Positions 1 to 9,688 of a stretch of 64,000 nt of DNA are shown one piece after another. This DNA comes from Thalassobellus citreus (GTDB lineage: Bacteria; Bacteroidota; Bacteroidia; Flavobacteriales; Flavobacteriaceae). Made by a program: the position numbers and the translations under genes. The stretch spans positions 10,386 to 74,385 of the forward strand of contig NZ_JBISCC010000110.1 of NCBI RefSeq assembly GCF_044385915.1, read 5' to 3'. Under the pieces are notes generated by a model. That model made no database searches and was not told the DNA's origin. It was given only the letters and a program-made list of their open reading frames with translations. Within the stretch, counting starts at the first letter, position 1. Each line of letters begins with the position of its first letter.

Positions 1-3000
1 ACAAAAATCACGGTAGTTTAAACATCCAGGGTATAAGTAACGATATCTCTTTTGTGTCTGGTGCAGGAAATATTCCATCGTCCAGTCAATTAGGTATTCT
101 GGGAGTTACAGATGTTAATGGTAATTATGAAATCAATGCGATTCCTTATACAGGAACAGGCGAATCATTTAAAATTACGCCTAGTTTTGGACAACATAAA
201 TTTGAGCCTAATCAGCAATTGGTGTTTTTAGGTGAAGGCTCCGAAGTGGTCAATAAAATAGATTTTACAGATACCTCATCCTTTATTTTTAAAGGCAAAA
301 TATTATATGATACCAGAGGTGTGTTCCCTTCTTTTGTTGATGTAAACGGAGGTGTTTTGAGTGGTCTTAGTGATGGGGATGAGTATGTAAGTGGAGGCAC
401 TAGTATTTTAGATGAAACGTATAACCAGTATGAGCAAAACGGTAATTTTTATAATAAAGGAGAATATTGGTTAAATGATTTAAACGATACCGATACGACT
501 AATGACCGCTTAGAACGTTATGCACGTATTCCGGTAGCTGGAGCCAACATTTATATAGATGGCAACATAGTTTTAGATGAAAATAATGTCCCTATAGAAT
601 CGGATAGCGAAGGTAATTTTGATATTAGTGTGCCTATTGGTAATCACTTTATTCGTGTTGCTAAAACCGGACATGAATTTACTTATGAGGGTAGATTTCC
701 GGCAGAAACAGGCACCTTTCAAGAGTTCTTTGAAGATGCCCAGGAACAAGTGGTGTTTATTGATGAAACACGTGTTACAGCTGTAGGTCGTGTTGTTGGT
801 GGCTCGGTAGAAGCCCAAAAACCAATAGGTTTTGGTGATAATGGGTTTTTTAGTACACCATTTATTAAAGTTGAAAATAGCCTACCAGTTATAGAAAACT
901 TAGATGTAAGTTCTAAAAATAATATTGGTGTAGCGAATATGACTTTTGATTATGCACCAGTTGGAGCCAATGTAACGCCCTATACAAAATTTAATTTTCA
1001 AACTAATAGTGAGTCAGGGGAGTATCGTGTAAAATTGATGCCGCTTAATTATGAGATTGTTGGAGGTACTGGTTTACAGATTGCTAGTAATGCTGCTATC
1101 AATACAAGTATTATTGATTCAGGAACTAAAGAAGCTGTTAACTTTGCAAGCATTCCACCACTTTTAACTCCAGAGTTTAAATATCCTGATGATACGGTGC
1201 TCGAAGGTGTACCCTATCATTTTGAGAAAAGTTTTATTTATAGGTCTACACCAGTTTTACGAGTTACTGACCAAACCTCTGAAAGTGAACTTGTTTTAAA
1301 AGACAGTAATGGTGTTGACCAAACTATAAGTACAGAAGGGTTTAAGCATCCAGATGGATCAAATGATGATGTTCTTATTTATCAACAGTTTTCTACTTAC
1401 CAAATAGTTTTAAAAACCTTTGAGCGTTATGAAAATTTTGATATGGATATAAGTGGCGTTGAAGATATAGTTCCTATTGTAGATGGGCAGTTAAGTATTA
1501 CAAATAATTTAGCAATACCAGAATCAGAAGTTATTGAAAATGATGCTAATGATAATAGTATTACCAATTATTCATTTATTGGTGGAGTACCTAATACAAA
1601 CACACCTTTTACACGTAATATTGATATTCAATATGTTATTGAAGGGGAACCATATTCTGCTGAAAATTATATTAGTGATGGGATTATTTTAGGCGGTGCA
1701 AGAGATGGAAGTCAATCCATACTATCAGAAGCACCAGAGATTCCAGATATTATTTTAAGAGACCCACCAGGGTCAAATAGTTTCGCATCTATAGAAGCTG
1801 GAGAAAGCATTAGTTTTACTACAGACAATAGTTTTTCAAGTGGAGTAGGCATTTCTCAAAGTGTGAAATTAATGTTGGGAGGTGAAGTATCCATTGTGGC
1901 AGGACCTCCAGGAGCTGGACTTGTTGTTAAAACTGAAGTTACCAATAGTTTAACAGGAAATATTTCAGTAGAATCCTCTTCTAAAGATGGCAATAGTATT
2001 ACCAAAACCTATACATTCAACCAAACCATATCAACCAGTGATGACCCAGAATTTGTAGGAGCAGAAGGTGATTTATATATAGGAAATTCTAAAAATTATT
2101 CTAAAGGTAGTTTTGATGATTTTCAAGCAACTTTAGATCAGGTAGGTGACCCTGGTGATAATTTTGAATTAACCAATGGTAATGGTGATAAAGTGTATTT
2201 AAATAAACAAAAAGCCTTTTATCTGGGTGAAAAGCCAACAAATACGTTCTTTGTGTATTCTCAAAAATTCATTATTACCGATTTAATTCCAGAATACGAA
2301 GCTATTGTAGAAACTTTATCAAATGGAGGTACGGTTGAAAATGCAAAACCTCAATCTTGGTATGAAAATCAAATTGATTTATGGCGCAGAATCATATTAA
2401 ATAATGAACGTAGTAAATATACAGCGCTAAATGATCCTACTTTTATTGGACAAACAGCCCTAAGTGCTATTGGATCTTATACTAGTGATCTTGAAGATGA
2501 AATAAATAATGCGCAAGTAGGTGGGCCTTATGAAAGTTTATTACAAGAGAAATTAAAATTAGCGGATGAACAAAAAGCTTTAATAACATCAAAATCGCAA
2601 GATAATATCACATTTGATTCCGGTGTTGGTGAAGTGTCCAGAAGCATAGAATCAGTAGTTGTTAATACATCAACTTTAGAGTTTGATATTAACATAGAAG
2701 AAAGTTTACAATTACAATTAGGCTTTAGTGTCAATAAATTGGGAATAGAATCTACAACAACAGGATTTGCAAGTCAGGCATTTAGTGCATCATTAACAGA
2801 AGAAGATACAAAGACCAGCACTATTAGTTATACGTTAAAAGACAATGACCCAGCTAATGTATTAAGTGTAGATATTATCAATTTATTTGATGGTAGCGGT
2901 CCTATATTTACAACGGTAGGAGGTAGAACATCTTGTCCTTATGAAGGCGCTGAGTTATCACATTATTATAATCATAGTACTTTTAATCCTAACAACCCAG

Positions 3001-6000
3001 TTATAGAGTTGGCTCAGGGAGATAGAGAAACATTAAGTAATGCCACAGAAAGAGCAGAAGACCCTAAAATTCTTGTTGAGGTTGCTGAAATTTTTAATAT
3101 CCCGGAAAGTAACAACGCAGAGTTTAAATTACTACTCTCAAATAATGCAGATGCTACAAGTGATGACGCTAGCTTTAATTATTTTGAACTTATTGTAGAT
3201 AACTTAACAAACCCGAATAATGCATTAATAAATGTAAGCCAGAATGGAACTGTGGTTTTTGTACCATATGGTCAAACTGTGGAGTATACCTTAACTCTTG
3301 GGAAATCAGTATCCGATGTTAATGATTACGAAGATATTCGTGTTATTTTACAATCGCAATGCGATCCGGTAAATGTTTTTGATGATGTCTTGATTTCTGC
3401 ACATTTTGTGCCATCGTGTTCTCAGGTAGCTGTTAAAGCACCATTAGATAATTGGGTGTATAATGTTAGTAATTCAACAAGTCCATTAACGATTAACTTA
3501 TCAGAATACAATCAAGCATTTGATAATTTTGAAAAGATAGATTTAGAATACCGTTTATCCACTGCTCCAAATTGGACGCGATTACATACATATTACAATA
3601 CTCAAGTTTTTTATGATGATGCACTAGCGAATAGTGAAACAGAAATTTCATTAATAACAGATGCAGAAGTAATATTTCCATTTGATATCGCAGGTTTGCA
3701 ATTACAAGATGGTAAATACGAGATTAGAGCACGAAGTACCTGTGTTAATGGTACAGAATTTATAGCAGATGTTATTTCAGGTAACGTAGATTTAAAATCA
3801 CCACAACAATTCGGCACTCCATTGCCAACCGATGGGATTTTAGGTCCAGGAGAAGATTTACGTGTGAGTTTTAATGAAAATATTTTTTACAACAGTGCCG
3901 TAAGTACCATTGAAATTAAAGGAGAAACTAATCAGTTACCAATAGACCATAGTGTGTCTTTACGTTTTGACGGTGCAAATAATACGGCGACCATAGAAAG
4001 TCCAAGATTAGTATCAGGCGATTTGACTGTGGAGTTCTGGATGAACAATGCCACAACTGCATCAACAGCTACAGTAATTAGTCAGCAAAACGGACTAAAT
4101 ATTCGTTTAGAAAATGGAGACATTTATGCTACCCTAGGAGACATTACGGCTAATGGAACCATAGTTACTGATGGACTATTTCACCATTATACAATTACAC
4201 ACAATAATGCATCAGGTAGTCTTAGTATTTATGAAGATGATCGTGACATTGGTGGAGCAACCGGAATAGCAAATACGCAATTTACAAACAATAACCCACT
4301 AGTAATTGGCGGAAACACCTTTATAGGAAACATACATGACCTGCGATTATGGACAAAATCTATAAGTTTAAGTGAAGCTTATGCTAATATCTATAGCAAG
4401 ATATTAGGAAGCGAAGCAAATTTAGTGGGTTATTGGCCAATGAATGAAGGACAAGGTAACATAGCAAACGACTTGGCACGATTTAAACACGCTGCAATAA
4501 CCGCAGATTGGGATATTAAACCTAATGGTAATTCTTATGAGTTTGCTAATGGACAATATTTAGAATTAGATAATGTAGGTTTTGTTCAATTAACGAATAC
4601 TATGGACGCTACGATATCCTTTTGGATAAAAACAGACTCCCCACAAGAAGCGACTATATTTTCAAACGGACTCGGGAAAGGTGATGGTACACCAACAGGA
4701 ACAGATCCCGTACAGTCTAATGGTTTTGCCAACAAATGGGCCATTAATATGAATAGTTCAGGAGCCTTGTATTTTACGAGTGAAGAAAATGAATATGTAT
4801 TAACAGCTGAAAGTGTGGCTGATAATAATTGGCATCATATCACCTTGTTATTTAACCGAAATGGTTCTTTAAGAACTTATGTAGATGCTCAACAAGTATC
4901 GTCTAACCCAATAATAGATATTGGTGGTTTTTCTGGAAACCAAGCATGGATTGGTGCCCGAGGGTTTAAAGACCAAGCAGGTGTCGAAACTATAGACCGA
5001 GTATTTACAGGTGAAATTGATGAATTCCGTTTGTGGAATACCTTGCGTAATGTAGACCAAATATCTAGAGACCGTTTTAACGAAATGGATGTAGAAAGTA
5101 TCGGGCTATTATTATACGCTCGTATGAATGCACCAGATCCAGCTACTGCAAATGGACCACGTTATTATCATGCTTATAGCAATCAAAGTGTCATTCCATC
5201 TAATGCCGTGTTAAGTTCTGGGGCTGTGAATTATTCAGATGATGGTCCAGCTATTAAGCCAGAGCGTAAGCTTATTAAATTTCAGGTAAATCATATTATT
5301 AACGAAGATGATATGATATTAGAGCCTGTTATTTCTGACTGGGCAGCTTTGGAAGGCCAGATATTAGATATCACAGTACATCGTATGTTTGATGCTTCAA
5401 ATAACCAACAGCAATCACCAATTACATGGACAGCGTTTGTTCAGAAAAACGAAATGAGTTGGTTTGTTGATGGCTTTAATGATATGGTTGATATTGTTAA
5501 AGAAGGAAATGAATCGCCATCATTCGAAATTACTATTATAAATAAAGGAGGTTTAGTACAACCCTATAATATTTCTGGAATACCAAACTGGTTGTCTTTG
5601 AGTAGTACATCGGGAAGTTTAGCTCCAGATAGTAAAGTCACAATCACGGCAACCATAGATGAAAGTCTATCCGTAGGAGATTATATAGAAAACCTTTATT
5701 TACAAACCGATTTTGGTTTAGATGAAAAACTACAGCTAGAAGTTAGAGTTCTAGCCGAAGAACCAGGATGGGAAGTAGACCCTAATGACTTTGATTTTAG
5801 TATGAATATTGTTGGTCGTATAAAGGTAGATGGTGTTTTCTCAGATGATGAATTCGATAGAATTGCAGCGTTTGTAAATGGAGAAACTAGAGGTGTTGCG
5901 AATATTGTTTATAACGAATCGTATCAAGAATATTTTGTATTCCTAACAGTTTACAGTAATACTGTGTCAGGAGAAGCAATAGCATTCAGTATATGGGATG

Positions 6001-7271
6001 CAACAAAAGACCAAATAATGCAGTCTACTTTAGATGGCAATGCCTCCGTAACCTTTGTGGAGAATAATGTTATAGGATCTTTAAGCAATCCTGCGATATT
6101 TGAAAATACTAATGTTGTAGAACAAGACATTGCTTTAAATGCAGGTTGGACTTGGGTGTCATTTAATGTAAATGACGCTAACTTCTCTAACCTAAATGTA
6201 TTAACATCTGGTATGAATTTACAAACATCAGATCGTATATTGAGTCATTCTCCAACACAGTTAGAAACCTATTTCAAAGATAACGCTACACCAGCTAACA
6301 GTTTATGGAATGGAGCTATTAGTGCTAATTCTGGTTTGTCTACAAATTTTATGTACAAGATGAAGTTTGCAAATCAACAATCATTAAAAGTAAAAGGGAG
6401 TAGTGTTGATGTTAGTGCTTGGAGTTTTAATATTCAGGAGAACTGGAATTGGCTGCCATATCCATTAAATAAGAATGTATCAGTAAATGAAGCTTTAGCT
6501 ACGTTTGATGTGTCTGATGGAGACATCATAAAATCACAGAATTTATTTGCTATTTACGACCCATTGAATGGTTGGAGTGGTACACTAAATTATCTGAAAG
6601 TAGGTAAAGGTTATATGATTAGGTCAGGAAAAGGACAGAGTTTTAAGTACCCTAATATTTTCGGTAAATCTGGAAATACTAAGAAAGGGGATGCAACTTC
6701 GAAAACATCTGGAAACCAAGACGGCATAACTAAAGAATTTGCTCAATATTCTAATACGATGAATGCTGTAGTGCTGTTGCCAGAAGGGTTTGATAAACTC
6801 TATGTTTATGATGATGAAGGTGTTTTAAAAGGGGTTTCCGAGAATCAATTAGTTGGAGATAAAACATTGAATTTTATAACAATTTACGGAGAAGTAGAAA
6901 GAGAATTAACCTTTTTTATAGGAGATGGGAATTCTCAGAAGTCAACTCAAAAGACCTTTGTGTTTAAGGGGAATAATGTTTTAGGGACTGTGGCCAATCC
7001 AGTTGTTTTAGAAGCTAATGGTTTAGAACAACTTAAAATGTATCCTAATCCGTTTAAAGATGAATTACTAATACAGTTAAAATCTGACAATTCAGATATT
7101 ATGAATGTTGAATTGATTAATGCTTATGGTCAGTTGGTTTATAAAAAAGCATATAAAATTAACAGTGGTATCAATACCATTAAACTAAAACCAGAGATTA
7201 GTATAGGCATGTACTTTTTAAAAGTAAATATGAATACCACTAACAAAACGTATAAAGTAATTAAAAACTAA
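1..7271 (+). CDS. Giant T9SS-exported LamG-domain surface protein (5' partial)
   Basis: The reading frame is open from base 3 with no stop before 7271, so the gene begins outside the window; the GTG at 54 is only the first start-like codon, not the true start. At least 2,420 residues are present. The beginning (about nt 60-720) has carboxypeptidase-regulatory-like beta-sandwich segments (PVAGANIYIDGN, then SEGNFDISVPIG). Two LamG/concanavalin-type jelly rolls lie at about nt 3940-4450 and 4530-5110, each with an EFW or SFW strand, a WHH or FHHYT strand and a LRLW or FRLWN strand. A further domain at about nt 5760-6110 is also found in the next gene. The last 80 residues (MYPNPF, then GQLVYKK, then GMYFLKV) form a type A sorting domain of type IX secretion, so the protein is exported to the cell surface or medium. 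Binding to polysaccharide or host glycans is plausible for LamG proteins but is inference. Confidence 0.85.
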   Translation, partial: KNHGSLNIQGISNDISFVSGAGNIPSSSQLGILGVTDVNGNYEINAIPYTGTGESFKITPSFGQHKFEPNQQLVFLGEGSEVVNKIDFTDTSSFIFKGKILYDTRGVFPSFVDVNGGVLSGLSDGDEYVSGGTSILDETYNQYEQNGNFYNKGEYWLNDLNDTDTTNDRLERYARIPVAGANIYIDGNIVLDENNVPIESDSEGNFDISVPIGNHFIRVAKTGHEFTYEGRFPAETGTFQEFFEDAQEQVVFIDETRVTAVGRVVGGSVEAQKPIGFGDNGFFSTPFIKVENSLPVIENLDVSSKNNIGVANMTFDYAPVGANVTPYTKFNFQTNSESGEYRVKLMPLNYEIVGGTGLQIASNAAINTSIIDSGTKEAVNFASIPPLLTPEFKYPDDTVLEGVPYHFEKSFIYRSTPVLRVTDQTSESELVLKDSNGVDQTISTEGFKHPDGSNDDVLIYQQFSTYQIVLKTFERYENFDMDISGVEDIVPIVDGQLSITNNLAIPESEVIENDANDNSITNYSFIGGVPNTNTPFTRNIDIQYVIEGEPYSAENYISDGIILGGARDGSQSILSEAPEIPDIILRDPPGSNSFASIEAGESISFTTDNSFSSGVGISQSVKLMLGGEVSIVAGPPGAGLVVKTEVTNSLTGNISVESSSKDGNSITKTYTFNQTISTSDDPEFVGAEGDLYIGNSKNYSKGSFDDFQATLDQVGDPGDNFELTNGNGDKVYLNKQKAFYLGEKPTNTFFVYSQKFIITDLIPEYEAIVETLSNGGTVENAKPQSWYENQIDLWRRIILNNERSKYTALNDPTFIGQTALSAIGSYTSDLEDEINNAQVGGPYESLLQEKLKLADEQKALITSKSQDNITFDSGVGEVSRSIESVVVNTSTLEFDINIEESLQLQLGFSVNKLGIESTTTGFASQAFSASLTEEDTKTSTISYTLKDNDPANVLSVDIINLFDGSGPIFTTVGGRTSCPYEGAELSHYYNHSTFNPNNPVIELAQGDRETLSNATERAEDPKILVEVAEIFNIPESNNAEFKLLLSNNADATSDDASFNYFELIVDNLTNPNNALINVSQNGTVVFVPYGQTVEYTLTLGKSVSDVNDYEDIRVILQSQCDPVNVFDDVLISAHFVPSCSQVAVKAPLDNWVYNVSNSTSPLTINLSEYNQAFDNFEKIDLEYRLSTAPNWTRLHTYYNTQVFYDDALANSETEISLITDAEVIFPFDIAGLQLQDGKYEIRARSTCVNGTEFIADVISGNVDLKSPQQFGTPLPTDGILGPGEDLRVSFNENIFYNSAVSTIEIKGETNQLPIDHSVSLRFDGANNTATIESPRLVSGDLTVEFWMNNATTASTATVISQQNGLNIRLENGDIYATLGDITANGTIVTDGLFHHYTITHNNASGSLSIYEDDRDIGGATGIANTQFTNNNPLVIGGNTFIGNIHDLRLWTKSISLSEAYANIYSKILGSEANLVGYWPMNEGQGNIANDLARFKHAAITADWDIKPNGNSYEFANGQYLELDNVGFVQLTNTMDATISFWIKTDSPQEATIFSNGLGKGDGTPTGTDPVQSNGFANKWAINMNSSGALYFTSEENEYVLTAESVADNNWHHITLLFNRNGSLRTYVDAQQVSSNPIIDIGGFSGNQAWIGARGFKDQAGVETIDRVFTGEIDEFRLWNTLRNVDQISRDRFNEMDVESIGLLLYARMNAPDPATANGPRYYHAYSNQSVIPSNAVLSSGAVNYSDDGPAIKPERKLIKFQVNHIINEDDMILEPVISDWAALEGQILDITVHRMFDASNNQQQSPITWTAFVQKNEMSWFVDGFNDMVDIVKEGNESPSFEITIINKGGLVQPYNISGIPNWLSLSSTSGSLAPDSKVTITATIDESLSVGDYIENLYLQTDFGLDEKLQLEVRVLAEEPGWEVDPNDFDFSMNIVGRIKVDGVFSDDEFDRIAAFVNGETRGVANIVYNESYQEYFVFLTVYSNTVSGEAIAFSIWDATKDQIMQSTLDGNASVTFVENNVIGSLSNPAIFENTNVVEQDIALNAGWTWVSFNVNDANFSNLNVLTSGMNLQTSDRILSHSPTQLETYFKDNATPANSLWNGAISANSGLSTNFMYKMKFANQQSLKVKGSSVDVSAWSFNIQENWNWLPYPLNKNVSVNEALATFDVSDGDIIKSQNLFAIYDPLNGWSGTLNYLKVGKGYMIRSGKGQSFKYPNIFGKSGNTKKGDATSKTSGNQDGITKEFAQYSNTMNAVVLLPEGFDKLYVYDDEGVLKGVSENQLVGDKTLNFITIYGEVERELTFFIGDGNSQKSTQKTFVFKGNNVLGTVANPVVLEANGLEQLKMYPNPFKDELLIQLKSDNSDIMNVELINAYGQLVYKKAYKINSGINTIKLKPEISIGMYFLKVNMNTTNKTYKVIKN

Positions 7272-7276
7272 TCAAG

Positions 7277-8197
7277 ATGAAAAGAATAATTATAAGAGCA
7301 GTCATCGGTCTCTTTATGGGAATAACTGTCTATGCACAAACTCCAACTTGGTCTGTTAACGAAAATGATTTTGAATATAATATGTCGTTCGTAGCTTTTT
7401 TAAATATTGACGGTGTCACCTTATCTAGTACAAATGATATGATTGGATCCTTTGTAAATGATGAGTGTAGAGGCGTTACGAACCTTATATATGTGCCAAG
7501 TAAAGACAGGTATTACGCGTATTTTAATGTATTTTCTAATACAAGCGGAGAGGCTATAAGTTTTAAAGTGTACGATTCAACCAATGATAAGGTTGTTGAT
7601 ATTAGTAAAACGGTAAATTTTCAAATAAATGCGCTTTTTGGAGATATAGCACAAGCCTTTAGTTTTGCAAGCCCAGAATTGAATAGTGAAGCAGAATTAT
7701 TGAGTTTTAACTTTAAAGATGTCACTATTAGTAATAGAATAAATAATGGTAATGAAATGACATTATATGTAGAAAACAGTCAGGATGTATCAGCTTTAAT
7801 ACCGCTTTTTGAATTAAGTCTAGGAGCACAACTGTATCATAATGGGATGTTACTCACATCAGATAATAATGTCTTAGATTTTACCAGCACACAAATTTTT
7901 GATGTTATATCCGAAGATGAGTCGGTATTCAATCGTTGGCAAATTACAGTTAAATATAATGCAGCTATAGGTGATTTAACCTTTTACAAAAAAGATGCAG
8001 TGTGTTACAATGGAGGAGCAATAAAAGTGGTAGCATCTCAAAACGGAGATACTGTCGTGGTATTGAAAGATCAATCTGAGGTCGGAACACAACAAATAAG
8101 TAATGGAGAAGCATTATTTTCTAATTTAAGTGTTGGGAGTTACCTTTTAAAGATTAATGGGTTGGAGAAAGAAATAGAAATAAATTTAAAAGAATAG
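7277..8197 (+). CDS. Secreted protein sharing a domain with the upstream giant protein
   Basis: A signal peptide (MKRIIIRAVIGLFMGITVYAQ) is followed by a domain of about 115 residues starting PTWSVNENDFEYNM. It closely parallels a segment of the preceding protein (PGWEVDPNDFDFSMN): both have an AFxN or SFVND turn, RGVxN, YFxVxSNTxSGEAI and an IWDA or VYDS strand. The remaining half (about residues 135-306) is beta-rich and ends NGLEKEIEINLKE, with no recognisable sorting tail. The gene starts 5 bases after the giant gene, so the two are almost certainly co-transcribed. I do not recognise a named family; a partner or accessory role to the giant protein is inferred from the shared domain and the spacing. 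Confidence 0.7.
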   Translation: MKRIIIRAVIGLFMGITVYAQTPTWSVNENDFEYNMSFVAFLNIDGVTLSSTNDMIGSFVNDECRGVTNLIYVPSKDRYYAYFNVFSNTSGEAISFKVYDSTNDKVVDISKTVNFQINALFGDIAQAFSFASPELNSEAELLSFNFKDVTISNRINNGNEMTLYVENSQDVSALIPLFELSLGAQLYHNGMLLTSDNNVLDFTSTQIFDVISEDESVFNRWQITVKYNAAIGDLTFYKKDAVCYNGGAIKVVASQNGDTVVVLKDQSEVGTQQISNGEALFSNLSVGSYLLKINGLEKEIEINLKE

Positions 8198-8200
8198 ATT

Positions 8201-8635
8201 ATGAAAAGTCATAAATATTTTCTGTTGATTATTATACTTATGTTTTTATCAATAAGTTGCTCTAATGATGAAGAACTAGTTGATCAAGATCCATCTGCAC
8301 CAGTAACTCCAGAAGTAATTGAAAGTTTTGACCCAATTGATATAAAGTTTGTTTATGAAGATGGCTCAAGTATTGGTACTGATGAATGTATTGATCCTGA
8401 AAATGCATACGCAATTGAAATTGAGGTATCTAAAAATTCTGAAGGAAATACTGATGTATCAAAAATAGAATATACTATAAATGGCGCTTCTTACAGTATG
8501 TCTTTTTCAACAGCTGGAACTAAAAGAAACCCAATTACGTTTGTTAAAGGCAAAAATATTGCCGAATTAGTGAAAACGGCAAAATCAACTGAAGTCGTAC
8601 TAGTAGAGCAAGATGATTTCCAACTAGTGGAATAA
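8201..8635 (+). CDS. Small secreted lipoprotein, unknown function
   Basis: 144 residues. The N terminus has a lysine pair, a hydrophobic core and a lipobox ending SISC at Cys20, followed by SNDEE, which in this phylum fits an outer-membrane lipoprotein with a surface-export-like acidic stretch after the cysteine. The mature part is beta-rich and acidic with no motif I recognise. It follows the previous gene by 3 bases and ends just before the terminator at 8669, so it is the last gene of this three-gene surface-protein operon. Confidence 0.65.
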   Translation: MKSHKYFLLIIILMFLSISCSNDEELVDQDPSAPVTPEVIESFDPIDIKFVYEDGSSIGTDECIDPENAYAIEIEVSKNSEGNTDVSKIEYTINGASYSMSFSTAGTKRNPITFVKGKNIAELVKTAKSTEVVLVEQDDFQLVE

Positions 8636-8668
8636 CTTAAATTCAAATAAAGATTAATTTAAACAAAA

Positions 8669-8701
8669 AATCCCGTAAACATAAAGTTTCGGGATTTTTT
8701 T
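8669..8701. terminator. Bidirectional intrinsic terminator
   Basis: Stem AATCCCG/CGGGATT is extended by AAAC/GTTT around an ATAAA loop. There is a run of T on the plus side and a run of A (T on the minus strand) on the other. It can end the surface-protein operon from the left and the tRNA-Phe transcript from the right. Confidence 0.75.
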
Positions 8702-8702
8702 G

Positions 8703-8775
8703 TGGTACCTCCAGGAATCGAACCAGGGACACAAGGATTTTCAGTCCTTTGCTCTACCAACTGAGCTAAGGTACC
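8703..8775 (-). tRNA. tRNA-Phe (GAA)
   Basis: 73 nt on the minus strand. The 7-bp acceptor stem is GGTACCT/AGGTACC with discriminator A; the D arm is TAGCTCAGTTGGTAGAGCA, the anticodon loop is CTGAAAA with anticodon GAA, and the T arm contains GGTTCGATTCC. CCA is not fully encoded (ACA follows the stem). A good -33/-7 promoter lies just upstream and a shared terminator just downstream. Confidence 0.95.
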
Positions 8776-8790
8776 TCGCCAAAGCGGTTG

Positions 8791-8821
8791 CAAATATATA
8801 TTGATTTTTGTTATTCAGCAA
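8791..8821 (-). promoter_or_regulatory. Bacteroidota-type promoter of tRNA-Phe
   Basis: On the minus strand, TTG (8821-8819) is followed by a 20-nt spacer and TATATTTG (8798-8791), matching the -33 TTG / -7 TAnnTTTG pattern of this phylum. The -7 box ends 16 nt before the tRNA 5' end, so a start a few bases upstream of the tRNA is expected. This is the clearest two-box promoter in the window. Confidence 0.6.
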
Positions 8822-8956
8822 GATAATTTCATAAAAAATGCATCTTATTTTTTATTTTTTTATTTTAAATTATTTATGTGTTTTGAAATCAGTATAATAA
8901 GTTAAATATTAATAATTATTCTTTGTCATTTTGTAATTTTATAGCTTTTAAAATTT

Positions 8957-9688
8957 ATGAATTTAATTATAGATGTAGGAAATTCTTTTGTTAAGCTAGC
9001 TGTTTTTAATAAAAATGAGCTTAAATTTAAAGAAGTTGTAGAAATAGAAGTGATCTTAGAGCATATTATTGCCATTAAAAAAGATTTTCATAATCTTAAA
9101 TATGCTATTATTTCTTCTGTTGGAAAACTGAAGACAGAAGATGTTAAGGTTATTAATAAACTTTTTGAGTTATTGATTTTAGATTTCAAAACTAAATTGC
9201 CTTTTACAAATCTTTATAAAACACCTAAAACTTTAGGTGTTGATAGAATTGCTTTGGCCTGTGCATCTATTAGTCAGTGTCCAGAAAATAATGTACTTGT
9301 TATCGATGCAGGCACTTGTATAACTTACGATTTTATTAATGCTGAGAATGAATATTTAGGTGGTTCTATTTCGCCAGGGTTAAATATGCGTTACAAAGCC
9401 TTAAATGATTTAACAGCTAATCTACCGTTATTAGATTTAGATATACCAAAAGATATAATAGGAAGTTCAACAGAAGAATCTATCCATTCTGGTGTTGTAA
9501 ATGGTGTTTTATTTGAAATTGATGGCGCAATTCAAAAATATAAGTTAAAATATCCTGATTTAACAGTTATTTTAACAGGAGGAGACGCTAATTTCTTGTC
9601 TAAACAATTAAAAAGTAGCATATTTGCGAACTCTAATTTTCTTTTAGAGGGACTGAATTTTATTTTACAATTTAATACAAACTCATGA
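8957..9688 (+). CDS. coaX: Type III pantothenate kinase
   Basis: 243 residues. It phosphorylates pantothenate to 4'-phosphopantothenate, the first step of coenzyme A synthesis, in the cytosol. The ASKHA-fold phosphate loop is seen as DVGNS (residues 6-10), the substrate motif as LGVDR (93-97), the second nucleotide motif as DAGT (117-120) and GGSISPG at 135-141. Length is normal for CoaX. The ATG at 8957 gives the family-typical MNLIIDVGNS start. It overlaps the next gene by 4 bases (ATGA), indicating translational coupling at the head of an envelope-gene operon. Confidence 0.93.
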   Translation: MNLIIDVGNSFVKLAVFNKNELKFKEVVEIEVILEHIIAIKKDFHNLKYAIISSVGKLKTEDVKVINKLFELLILDFKTKLPFTNLYKTPKTLGVDRIALACASISQCPENNVLVIDAGTCITYDFINAENEYLGGSISPGLNMRYKALNDLTANLPLLDLDIPKDIIGSSTEESIHSGVVNGVLFEIDGAIQKYKLKYPDLTVILTGGDANFLSKQLKSSIFANSNFLLEGLNFILQFNTNS

